This document shows, one piece after another, positions 47,545 to 58,929 of a stretch of DNA of 64,000 nucleotides (position 1 is the stretch's first letter; each line of letters opens with the position of its first letter). Where the stretch lies: contig OW121740.1 of assembly GCA_933228675.1 (NCBI GenBank), forward strand, positions 8,647,442 to 8,711,441, in the 5' to 3' direction. Below the pieces are notes generated by a model. The model did no database searches, was not told where the DNA came from, and saw only the letters and a program-made list of their open reading frames with translations. Source of the DNA: Stomorhina lunata (Eukaryota; Arthropoda; Insecta; Diptera; Rhiniidae). Made by a program: the position numbers and the translations under genes.

Positions 47545-48955
47545 TATAAAGAAATATTGTAAAATGATCATTTAAGTGAAAAGTCAATGACTTCGAGCTT
47601 TTTTTTTTTTTTTTTTGGTCTCTTGACGTCAAATGTTTAATTATTTAGTTATTGAAGAATAAATTCTGAGAAATATTAAAATATTTTAATGGATATTAAT
47701 AGGAAAGGAAAAAGACTTCAGTTAAACAGTTCTAGAGGAGTTTTGCTATAAAGTCTTTGTTAAAATTTTAAAATAATATTACAGTTCATCTTATGGTTTT
47801 ACTTCTTTTGATATTAAAAATGTTGTAATTTTTTGCCATAACATTTTACCGAAAAACATCAAGTACTTTCAAAATGATGCAAATTTGACATCAAATGATT
47901 GATTTACAAAGAAAATTACAAAAACGGAAAACTACATTAAAATTAATAAACAATTACAAAAATTTATCAAAACTAGATAATACAAATAAACAATTAAATA
48001 CATATAGAAAAGACATTTCAAATTTATTACAAAACACATTAAAAAAACATTTAAATGTTTCGTTTCGTTCATTTTTCGTTAAATATTTCATTTTTTGTAA
48101 TGAGTTTTTGTTTCTGATCGATCGATTTTTTTGATTGAAAAAATGAGGAAAAAGACAGAAATTGCGAAAGACAGAAAGAAAATGAGAAATTAATTAATGG
48201 CAGTCGAATATTTACAACATTTAAAACACATAAACAAAGAAATTAAGACAAATTAATTAATTAGTAAAACATTTAGGTTAGAACGAATGTCAGTAGAAAA
48301 TATATGAATAGTATTAGTTTTAGTTTAAGGTTTAGTCTTTTGTTAAGAACAAAATTATTGATATTATTAACCTTCAAAATTCAAAATTATTATCTTTTTT
48401 GTTTTAAATGAAACAAATTATTGTTTTTTTTTTTTAAGTTTTATTAATAAAAATGTGTTTTTATTGAAGTTTTTTTTTTTTTTGTTTTTTGTTTATATTA
48501 TTTTTATTTTTTTAAACTTAAGTTAAGTTTTAAACGGGTACTCATTCAGGGACTTTTTTTAGTACATTCTTGTTGTTTTTTAGGATTAAAAGACATTTCC
48601 TTTTGTGATGAGAGCCTCTGGTTTTGGTTGTAGGATGAATTTTTATTATTGAGTTTCCGGTGAAAGTTTTAGTTTAGTTTTGTTTATATCTTTAAAACTG
48701 TACAGAGTCGATTACATTGATATTAACAGCAATTGAAAAATCAAAGAAAGCATTTAACCGATTTAATGACCATTTCCCATAAAATTCTAGTGAAGACATG
48801 AACCTTTTGTTCATAGAAATTTTAATGATATTAGCACAAAAAGTTATCGATTTCGAAACTTATCTTTAAATCAGTCTTCGATATTAAGACAAGACTATAT
48901 AAAGATTTATGATAGGAAGACTTAGCTGTAGAGATGTTATCAATATGAAAACTTT
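47545..48955. other. Unique intron segment
   Basis: It contains a T16 run near 47,600, a GATCGATCGATTTTTTTGATT segment near 48,115 and other poly-T tracts. A 79-codon Lys/Asn-rich frame at 47,895-48,134 lies on the strand opposite the gene and is typical of AT-rich noise. Confidence 0.45.
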
Positions 48956-48959
48956 TCTT

Positions 48960-50940
48960 AAACAAATTTTTCGAAAATTTTTATATTTGTAACAAATTTT
49001 TTAAAACTTTCTTATTTTTATAGTAAATTTTTCAAAAATTTCTTATTTTTATAGAAAAATTTAAAAAAATTGTATATGTTTATAGGAAATTTTAAAAAAA
49101 TTTCGTATTTATATAGAATTTTTTTCAAAAATTTCTTATTTTTATAGGAAATTCTTCAAAAACTTCTTATTTTTACGGGAAAATTTTCAAAAATTTCTTT
49201 TTTTTATAGAAAATTTTTCAAAAATTCCTATTTTTATAGAAAATTTTTGAAAATTTTCTTATTTTTATAGATAATTTTTCAAAAACTTCTTATTTTTATA
49301 GATAATTTTTTAAAAATTTCTAGTTTTTATGAGAAAGTTTTCAAAAATTTCTTGTTTTCATAAAAAAAATTTTCAAAAATTTCTTATTTTTGTAGAAAAT
49401 CTTTCAAAGTTTTCTTATTTTTATAGCAAATTTTTCAAATTTTTTTTTTATAGGAAATTTTAAAAAAAAATTCTTATTTTTATAGGAAATTTTTTAAAAA
49501 CTTCTTATTTTTATAGGAAATTTTTCAAAAATTTCTTATTTTTATAGGAAATTTTTCAAAAATTTCCCATTTTTATAGGAAATTTTTCAAAAATTTCTTA
49601 TTTTTATAGGAAACTTTTCAAAAATTTCTTATTTTTATAGGAAATTTTTCAAAAATTTCTTAATTTTTATAGGAAATTTTTCAAAAATTTCTTATTTTTA
49701 TAGGAAAATTTTTAAAAATTTCTCATTTTTATAGTAAATTTTTCAAAAATTTCTTATTTTTATACGAAATTTTTCAAAAATTTCTTATTTTTATAGGAAA
49801 TTTTTCAAAAATTTCTTATTTTTATAGGAAATTTTTCAAAAATTTCTTATTTTTATAGGAAATTTTTCAAAAATTTCTTATTTTTATAGGAAATTTTTCA
49901 AAAATTTCTTATTTTTATAGGAAATTTTTCAAAAATTTCTTATTTTTATAGGAAATTTTTCAAAAATTTCTTACTTTTATAGGAAATTTTTCAAAAATTT
50001 CTTATTTTTATAGGAAATTTTTCAAAAGTTTCTTATTTTTATAGGAAATTTTTCAAAAATTTCTTATTTTTTTAGAAAATTTTTCAAAAAATTTATAGGA
50101 AATTTTTCAAAAATTTCTTATTTTTATTGGAAATTTTTCAAAAATTTCTTATTTTTATAGGAAATTTTTCAAAAATTTCTTATTTTTACAGGAAATTTTT
50201 CAAAAATTTCTTATTTTTATAGGAAATTTTTCAAAAATTTCTTATTTTTATACGAAATTTTTCAAAAATTTCTTAATTTTTATAGGAAATTTTTCAAAAA
50301 TTTCTTAATTTTTATAGGAAATTTTTCAAAAATTTCTTATTTTTATAGGAAATTTTTCAAAAATTTCTTATTTTTATAGGAAAATTTTTAAAAATTTCTC
50401 ATTTTTATAGTAAATTTTTCAAAAATTTCGTATTTTTATAGCAAATTTTTCAAACATTTCTTATTTTTATAGGAAATTTTTAAAAAATTTCTTATTTTTA
50501 TAGGAAATTTTTAAAAAATTTCCTAATTTTATAGGAAATCTTTTAAAAATTTAGTATCTTTATTAGAAAATTTTTCAAAAATTTCTTATTTTAATAGAAA
50601 ATTTTTCAAAAATTTCTCATCTTTATAGGAAATTTTTCAAAAATTTCTTATTTTTATAGAAAATTTTTCACAACTTTTTTATTTTTATAGAAAAGTTTTA
50701 AAAATTTCTAAGTTTTATAGGAAATTTTTCAAAAATTTAATTTCTTAATTTTATAGGAAATTTTTGAAAAATTTCCTTATTTTATAAAAAATTTTTAAAA
50801 ATTTTCTCAATTTTTTAGGAAATCTTTAAAAAAAATTTATTAATTTTATAAGAAATTTTTCAAAAATTTTCTATAAAAATAGAACATTTTTCAAAAATTT
50901 CTTATTTTTATAAGAAAATTTTCCAAAATTGTTTTATTCA
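48960..50940 (-). repeat. 31-bp AATAAG satellite in reverse orientation, about 64 monomers
   Basis: On the plus strand the monomer reads CTTATTTTTATAGGAAATTT plus TTCAAAAATTT, the reverse complement of the arrays at 43.8 and 59 kb. It is nearly uniform at 49.5-50.4 kb and decays at both ends. Confidence 0.93.
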
Positions 50941-50989
50941 AATTCATCCCATGATAACCTTTCTTTAGAAAAGTCTTTCTATCGTTAAC

Positions 50990-51965
50990 TTTTCAACAAG
51001 AATTCATCTTATCGATTACTTTTCAACAGAAAAGTCATCTTATCAATAAGTCTTTTATGGAAAAGTCTACTTATCGATAACTTTTCTATAGAAAAGTCTT
51101 CTTATCGATAACTTTTCGGTAGTAAAGTCTTCTTATTGAAAACTTTTCTATATAAAATTCTTTTATCGATAACTTTTTTATAGAAAAGTCTTCTTATCAA
51201 TAACTTTCTATAGAAAAGTCACCTTATCGATAAATTTTCTATAGAAAAGTCACCTTATCGATAACTTTTCTATAGAAAAGTCACCTTATCGATAACTTTT
51301 CTATAGAAAAGTCACCTTATCGATAACTTTTCTATAGAAAAGTCACCTTATCGATAACTTTTCTATAGAAAAGTCTTCTTATCGAGAATTTTTCTATAGA
51401 AATGTCTTCTTATCGATAACTTTTCTATAGAAAACTCTTCTTATCGATAACTTTTCTACAAAAAAGTCTTGTCGATAACTTTTCTATAGAAAAGTCACCC
51501 TATCGATAACTTTTCTTTAGAAAAGTCATTCTATCGATAAGTTCTCTATAGTAAAGTCTTTCTTTCGATAATTTTTCTATAGAAAACTCATCCTTTCGAT
51601 TACTTCTCTATATAAAAGTCATCCTATCGATAACTATTTTATAGAAAGATCAAACTATCGATAATTTTTCTATAGAAAGGTCATCTTATCGATAACTTTT
51701 TTATACAAAAGTCATCCTTTCGATAACTTTTTTATACAAAAGTCATCCTTTCGATAACTTTTCTACAGAATAGTCATCCTATAGATAACTATTCTATAGA
51801 AAAGTCATCCTTTCGATAATTTTTTAATAGAAATGTCAACATTTCTAAAGAAAACTTTTTAAAAGTCATGATATCGATATTTTTCTTTAGAAGCTTATGC
51901 TATCGATAATGTTTTTTGAAGCTTTTGTTAACGATAACTTTTCTTGTGAAAAGTCTATCTTTAAT
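50990..51965 (+). repeat. 31-bp TATCGATA satellite, about 31 monomers
   Basis: The monomer is TTATCGATAACTTTTCTATA plus GAAAAGTCACC at 51.2-51.36 kb, grading into CATCCTTTCGATAAC copies to the right. It directly follows the reversed AATAAG array, a junction mirrored at 53.86 kb. Confidence 0.92.
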
Positions 51966-53326
51966 AAAAAGTTATCTGGTTAATTTTAGAATTAGTTAAT
52001 TTGTTCAATTGCTGTTAATAATTTGTTGAGTTTTGTTGTTGTTGTTTTTCTGTACAGCTGTTAAATAATTGGTTTAGAATTCTAACAAAAAATGAATTTT
52101 TGTTAGAAAACCAAATTAAGCTTAAAATTTAGTATAAAATAAAAAAAGAGATGACTGATTTGTTGTTTTTCTGGTTATAAAAATGATACTTTTTACACTT
52201 AAAAGTTAAATTTTTGTTTTAATTGAAATGAAACATTTAACGAATTTTGGTTTTTTAAATATTTTTAAATTTTTTTGTGATTTTTGTTGTTTTTTGTTTT
52301 AATTTTATTAATTAAAATTTACAGAGTAAAATAGGTTTAAACTATTATTAAGTTAAATTTGTTTTTCTTACATTAAAATGACATTTATTTTTTTAATTCA
52401 ATATTTTTTCTTTATCTTTTGTAATATTTTCAAACATATTTGTTTTTGTTGTTATTGTTGTTGTGTTTGAAGTTTTTGTTGCTTGTAAATCAACTATTTT
52501 TTGTCTAGAAGAAAATTTGTTCATATCGAAACTAAAACTTGAGCTAAAAACGAACTATTTTATTTTATTACTAAGGCCTAAGAATTTGTTGAGAAATTTT
52601 TCAAAAATTTCGTCAACAAATCAAACTTTCAAAACTGTTTTGAAAAAAAGAGAAGAAAAAGAAAATAGGAAAAATTGTTAAAAAAAAATATATAAAAAGA
52701 AAATAAAATTTTAAATAATTTTTTGGATTCAATAGAAAAATAAAACTATTTTTCCTTTTTTAAGAAAAAAATTTTGTGAAAGAAATTAAAACCTCAATTT
52801 CTAGCTCAAGCCCCGCTTGTTTTAAAGAGTTAAAAATTGATTTTAAAATTCTTTTGAAAATATTATAGTTTTATTTTTCTTTTGAAATTTCAATTTTTAC
52901 AAAAATCATTTAAAATTTTTTTCGAAAATTTCCTTGAATATATCTTTTTTTTTGTTTCTTGGATTTTGGTGTTCAAAAGGTTTTACCCTTTTTTTAGTTT
53001 TTGGTGAATTTGAAAAAATTCTTTTTTTTTATTTTTTTTATTAAGATTTTAACAAAATTTGAGGAAGAAAATGCTAATTTTACTCGTTTTGGCCTGATCG
53101 GATGTGAAATGTTTCATATATTTTTCGTTAGGTTTTTCTTTTAAAAAATATTTTGGTTTATTATGAAATTTTTCATTTTTGTTTTTGGAAAATATACTTG
53201 CTCGTTGTTGTTGTATATAAAATGTATTTTGTTGTAGTTGTTGTTGGGTTTTAGAATTAGAATTTATCTAAGATTATTTTTGTGTGTGTGTGAGAATAAT
53301 CTAGATGGAGAAATCCCTTTTCTTAC
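51966..53326. other. Intron segment downstream of exon 53,436-53,327
   Basis: Unique T-rich intron with GTTGTTGTT repeats (52,040, 52,455 and 53,205-53,245) and a short TG run at 53,280-53,291. No additional exon seen. Confidence 0.45.
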
Positions 53327-53436
53327 CCTTGTTGAGTTCTTGGAGCAATTTGTCTTCGGGCTCATATTCCAAGGGGACCAAAGCATTGGGAGTGGCGGGC
53401 TTGTCCTTAAGATACAAACCGTAGCGAGATGGGTAT
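53327..53436 (-). CDS. Mf: Exon of myofilin-like protein (110 bases)
   Basis: The acceptor is TTGTCTCCCTTCCAG|AT and the donor is AACAAGG|GTAAGA. The first base completes an Arg codon; 36 codons follow, starting YPSRYGLYLKDKPATPNALV and continuing PLEYEPEDKLLQELNK, with one base left over (phase 1). The PNALVPLEYEPED segment followed by an acidic amphipathic stretch is the part that reminded me most of myofilin. The opposite-strand reading across this segment is a shadow. Satellite starts less than 100 bases upstream of the exon, at about 53,520 on the plus strand. Confidence 0.85.
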
Positions 53437-53514
53437 CTGGAAGGGAGACAAAACAATTAGTACAAAAACTTGCCCCAAGTTTCTATAGAAGACCAAAAAA
53501 AAAATTAGAAATAA

Positions 53515-53862
53515 GAAAGTTTTGAAAATTTTCCTATAAAAATAAGAAATTTTTGAAAATTTTCCTATAAAAATAAGAAATTTTTGAAAAATTTCCCAAA
53601 AAATTAGAAAATTTTGAAATATTCCCTATAAATTTTAGAAATTTTAAAAAAATTTCCGATAAACACATGAATTTTTTTTTTTAATTTTAATAAAATAAGA
53701 TTAAAAAAAAAAAAAATTTCCTATAAAATTAAGAAATTTATTAAAAATTTTTCTAAAAATAAGATATTTTTGAAAATTTTTATAAAATTAAGAAATTTTT
53801 TAAAAGTTTCCTATAAAAATAAGAAATTTTTTAAAATTTTTTTATAAAAATAAGAAAAATTA
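53515..53862 (+). repeat. Short 31-bp AATAAG array
   Basis: About 11 copies of AAAAATAAGAAATTTTTGAA plus variants, in the same orientation as 43.8 and 59 kb. It begins fewer than 100 bases from the exon acceptor at 53,436. Confidence 0.85.
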
Positions 53863-55105
53863 TCCTGTCGATAATTTTCTATAGAAAACTTATCCTATCG
53901 ATAAATTTTGTATAGATAACTTTTGTATAGAAAACTTATCCTATCCACACCTTTTCTATAGAAAACTGTTCCTATCTAAACTTTTCTATAAAAAACTTTT
54001 CCTATCGACAACTTTTCTATAGAAAACTTATTCTACCGATTACTTTTCCATATAAATGTTATTCTTTCGATAACTTCTTCATATAAATATTGTCGTATCG
54101 ATAACTTTTCTATAGAAAACTTATCCTATCGATAACTTTTCTATAGAATACTTATGCTATCGATAAATTTTCTATAGAAAACTTATCCTATCGATAAATT
54201 TTCTATAGAAAACTTATCCTATCGATAAATTTTCTATAGAAAACTTATCCTATCGATAACTTTTCTATAGAAAACTTATCCTATCGATAACTTTTCTATA
54301 GAAAATTTATCCTATCGATAGCTTTTCTATAGAAAACTTAGCCTATCGATAACTTTTCTATAGAAAACTTATCCTTTTGATTACTTTTCTATAGAAAACT
54401 TATCCTATCGATAACTTTTCTATAGAAAACTTATCCTATCGATTACTTTTCTATAGAAAACTTCTCCTGTCGACAACTGTTCTATAGAAAACTTATAGTA
54501 TCGATAAGTTTTCTATAGAAAACATATCCTATCGATAACTTTTTTATAGAAAACTTATCCTATCGATAACTTTTCTATAGAAAACTTATCCCATCGATAA
54601 CTTTTCTATAGAAAACTTATTCCATCGATAACTTTTCTATACAAAACTTATCCTATCGATTACTTTTCTATAGAAAACTTATCCTGTCGACAACTGTTCT
54701 ATAGAAAACTTATAGTATCGATAAGTTTTCTATAGAAAACATATCCTATCGATAACTTTTTTATAGAAAACTTATCCTATCGATAACTTTTCTATAGAAA
54801 ACTTATCCCATCGAAAACTTTTCTATAGAAAACTTATCCCATCGATAACTTTTCTATAGAAAACTTATCCTATCGATAAATTTTCTATAGAAAACTTATC
54901 CTATCGATAAGTTTTCTATAGAAAACTTATCCTATAGATGACTTTCTATAGAAAACTTATCTTATCGATTATTTTTCTATAGAAAACTTATCCTATCGAT
55001 AACTTTTCTATAGAAAACTTATCCTATCGATAACTTTACTGTAGAAAACTTATCTTATCGGTAGCTTTTCTATAGAAAACTTATCCTATCCATAACTTTT
55101 CTTTC
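53863..55105 (+). repeat. 31-bp TATCGATA satellite with a duplicated 217-bp block
   Basis: About 40 monomers of CTATCGATAACTTTTCTATA plus GAAAACTTATC. A rare variant GTCGACAACTG recurs at 54,469 and 54,686, 217 bases (7 x 31) apart. The monomers after each copy carry the same variants in the same order (ATAGTATCGATAAGTTTTC, ACATATCC, CTTTTTTATAG). The array ends about 15 bases before exon 55,119-55,188. Confidence 0.93.
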
Positions 55106-55118
55106 ATTTTGAACTCAC

Positions 55119-55188
55119 CTGCGTTCAATTTCTTGCATGCGCTTCAAATGATCATTCCAGGCCTTCTCTGCGTCGTAGTTAGCTGGAA
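55119..55188 (-). CDS. Mf: Exon of myofilin-like protein (70 bases)
   Basis: The acceptor is CCTAATTTCCAG|TT and the donor is CGCAG|GTGAGT. Two bases complete the Ile codon left open by the previous exon; 22 codons follow, reading PANYDAEKAWNDHLKRMQEI then ER, and the final AG starts an Arg codon completed by the next exon. The peptide is charged and amphipathic and may be helical. This exon (phase 1-2) and the next (phase 2-1, 110 bases) add up to 180 bases, so together they form an in-frame pair. The exon sits only about 15 bases from the end of the TATCGATA satellite array at 53.87-55.1 kb. Confidence 0.85.
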
Positions 55189-56395
55189 CTGGAAATTAGG
55201 AAGGAAAAGGAAAAAATTCAAAATTAGGATTTTCGTTTCCTTTGAAAACCACAATAAACTTACAAATTTGAAGCAAATATTAGAATAATATATCTTTGCC
55301 AAACTTTTACTCAAGCGTCTCGCACAGTGGCAGCAAAATAATAAAATTGTTAAGCAAAAATAGTAACAAAAATTTGGAAATTTACCATAAATAGCAGCAG
55401 GAGGGAGAGCAGATTATTCAAAAGCAGTGAAGAGTTAAGAAAAGGCAGTTTATTACATTTTAAAAGCAAATATTAGAAAAAAGGAAAAATATTAGAAAAT
55501 TTGCAAAATTAAAGAAAATGAAAAATGAGTATCAAATGGACAAATGAAGCAAAAAAAATGCATTACATGAAAAAAAGTGCGCAAATAAAAAACTCGAAAA
55601 ATGAACATATGACTTAAAATCTTACAAAAAAGAAACCTAAATTTGTAGTTACAAAAATATATTTAATAAAATTTTCAATAATTTTTCTTGGGTTATTAAA
55701 CAAAAAAACATAAGCTAAAAAATCCATTAAAATTCTTTTTATAGTTTCATTCAACTCCTCTTTACTCTTTATTATTCATATTTTTTTATTGATACATAAT
55801 TTTTCTTTATTAATAATTTATTTGGCTCTTTTTTTAATTTTAATATCTGGCTATTATAGATTTCTTTTTTCGCTTTTGATGACCCAAAACTGCTTTCGTG
55901 AACATATAATCTTTGGACTTTCACATAAAAACATTCAGCTCTTAAGAGCTAGAATTTTGTACACTTAAATTTTTTTTTGAATATTTGCTTGATATCTAAA
56001 TTTAGATATTTCGTATTAATATTTTTCTATTATGCCGCAATATTTTTTTGGATTTGTATGAAATAAAAAGAGAGAAAGAAAATTCATAAAATTTATTAAT
56101 ATTTTTGTGTTTTTTTTTGAATCGGAAAACAACTTAAGGGACTTAGCTGGGATTTTGTGTTGCAGAATATTTGTCTGGGTCATTTGAATCCGCTATAAAG
56201 GGATATTGTTTGAAGAATTTTGTATAATAAATATTGGGAAATCAATGTGTTTTGTCAAGTAATTTTGAAAAGTAAATAAAATTCTTTTATCATTAAATTA
56301 ATAAGTATTGTGTACTTTATAAACATATAAACTCTTATTGAAATCGGTTAAGAACTGAGAGAGATATAAGGATTTTTATTTAAGAACCTCAAATA
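55189..56395. other. Intron segment upstream of exon 55,188-55,119
   Basis: Unique intron. On the minus strand a pyrimidine-rich run CTGCTCTCCCTCCTGCTGCT (about 55,414-55,395) stands out, but no usable AG follows closely. It is not called as an exon. Confidence 0.45.
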
Positions 56396-58050
56396 ATTGT
56401 AAAAAAAATAAAAACAAGAAGTTTTTGAAAAAATTTCTATCAAAAATTCTTATTTTCCTAGTTCCTATAAAATTAGGAAAATTTTGAAAAAAAATTTAAT
56501 TTCCTATAAAATTAAAATTATTTTATAAAATTAAAAAAATTTTTAATAATTTCCTATAAAAGCAAGAAATTTTTCAAAAAAATTTGCTGTAAAAATAAGA
56601 ATTTTTTTGAAAAATTTCCTTCAAAAATAAGAAATTTCTGAAAAATTTCCTATAAAAATAGGAATTTTTTGAAAAATTTGCTATAAAAGTAAGAGGTTTT
56701 TGAAAAATTTTGCTATCAAAATAGGAAATTTTTAAAAGAAATTTCTATAAAAATAGAAAATTTTTTAAAAATTTGTTATAAAAATAAGAAATTTTTGCAA
56801 AATTTTGGTATAAAAATAAGAAATTTTTGAAAAATTTCCACTAAAAATAGAAAGTTTTTGAAAACTTTCCTATGAAAATAGAAAATTTTTGAAAAATATA
56901 CCATAAAAATAGGAAATTTTTGAAAAATTTGCTATAAAAATAGGAAATTTTTGAAAAATTTGCTATAAAAATAAGAAATTTTTCTATAAAAATAGGAAAT
57001 TTTTGAAAAAAATTGCTATAAAAAGAGGAAATTTTTGAAAAAATTTGTTATAAAAATATGAACATTTTTAAAAACTTTCCCATAAAAATAGGAAATTTTT
57101 GAAAAATTACCCATAACAATAGGAAATTTTTGAAAAATTTCCTATAAAAATGGAAAATTTTTGAAAAATTTCCTATAAAATTTTTATAAGAAATTTTTCA
57201 AAATTTTTGAAAAATTTCTTATTAATTTAAGGCATTTTTGAAAAATTTCCTATAAAACTAAGAGGTTTTTAAAAAATTTCCTATATAACTAAGAAATTTT
57301 TAAAAATTACCTAAAAAATTAAAAATTCTTGAAAATTTTTCTATAAAAATAGGAAAATTTTTAAAATTTTCTAAAAAAAAATACGAAATTTTTGAAAAAA
57401 AAAAAAAAATCATACAAAAATTAAAAAAACTTTGAAATTTATGAAAAATTTCCTATAAAATTAGAAATTTTTGAAAAATTTTCTATAAAAATAAGAATTT
57501 TTTTTTAATTTCCTATAAAAATTTGAAATTTTGGATAAATTTCTATAAAAATAAGGAATTTTTGGAAAATTTTTCTATAAAAATAAGAAATTTTTAAAAA
57601 AATTTTCTATAAAATTTTCGAAAAATTTTCATATAAAAATTAGAAATAAGAAATTTTTGAAAATTCTCCTATAAAAATAAGAAATTTTTGAAAACTTTCC
57701 TATAAAAAAAAAAATAAATTTTTAAAAAATTTCCTATAAAAATAAGAAATTTAAACAAAAAAAAAGGTCTTATGTAAATAAGAAATTTTTGAAAAATGTC
57801 CTATTAAAATAAGAAACTTTGAAAATTTTTTTTAAAAATAAGAAATTTTCGAAAAATTTTCTATAAAAATTAAAGTTTTCTATAAAAATATGAAATTTTG
57901 GAAACATTTTCTATAAAGGAAAATACATTTTTTATAGAAAATTTTTCAAAAATTGATTTTCCTTTATTTCCTTAATTGTTGAGTAATTTCCTATAAAAAT
58001 ACAAAATTTTTAAAAATTTGTATAAAAATTTTAATAATTTGTTTTTTTAA
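56396..58050 (+). repeat. Diverged 31-bp AATAAG array
   Basis: About 50 copies with many indels and substitutions. The most regular stretch is 56.88-57.15 kb (AAAAATAGGAAATTTTTGAA). It looks older than the array at 58.93-60.74 kb, in the same orientation. Confidence 0.85.
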
Positions 58051-58929
58051 GACAAAAGACAACAAAAAAATCTCAAGTAACGAAAAAAAAAACCTTGAAA
58101 ATATGTGTTGCTATAATGGTGCTATAAATGCTTCCACCCACACGCGAAGCAACAAAATTTTTCATTAAAATCCACCTTAAGTTTATAATAAATAAAGAAA
58201 CAATTTTTAAAAATGTTTAAATATTGTTTTTCTTTCTTAAATTGTTTATGTTTTTTCTGTTTCTCTTCTTGTTTTGTTGCTATAATTTTTGAAACGACGA
58301 AATAAATTTTATAATAATTTTGGCTCATAAATTTTGTTTTTGTTAAAGAAAAAGCTTTTTTTTTGCAAAAACTTTCAATTTATATACAAAGAGTAAGAGA
58401 CGTGTGTGTGAATATATATACGAAGATATATATAAAACGATATCTGATATTTTTGAGAGCAATTGTCTAAATGTGTATCTGTTTTTCTTTTTTGTTTGTA
58501 ATAAATTATAGAAAAAGAAAATTTATAAACAAAAACAAATTTATATGAAAATTTTGCAATACTAAAATTTTGAAATGAAATTTTATATCAGATTTTTTTT
58601 TAGGTATAAACAAAATTTATTATATTTAAATGAAATATTTTTCTAAATTAACTAAAACATTTACTAAAATAGAATTATGTAAGAAACAAAATTTTTAATA
58701 TTTAAAATGTGTTTAAGACCAAAAAAACTACAAGAATATATTGCATAATATTTAGATAAATTAAAAAAAAATCTTAAATGTCCAACAAAAAATTTGAATG
58801 AATAATTAAAAATTCTAGAGCCCTTTGAGAAGGCCAGGTTTCGTTGAACGTGGCCTATTTTGAAAGTAGGTCTAGGTCAATTTTCTTACGTAGATATGAA
58901 CTAATCAATTCCTTAAACAAAAAAATACG
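58051..58929. other. Spacer between two AATAAG arrays, with a hairpin
   Basis: It contains alternating purine-pyrimidine TATATA-rich DNA (58,410-58,440) and a GC-richer patch with near-perfect arms GGCCAGGTT (58,832-58,840) and AACGTGGCC (58,847-58,855). The 68-codon minus-strand frame at 58,122-58,328 lacks exon signals. Confidence 0.45.

Noticed and set aside
55395..55460. Pyrimidine-rich CTGCTCTCCCTCCTGCTGCT on the minus strand as an extra exon or acceptor
   Set aside because: No AG follows at a usable distance, and the exon at 55,188 already has its own tract and acceptor.
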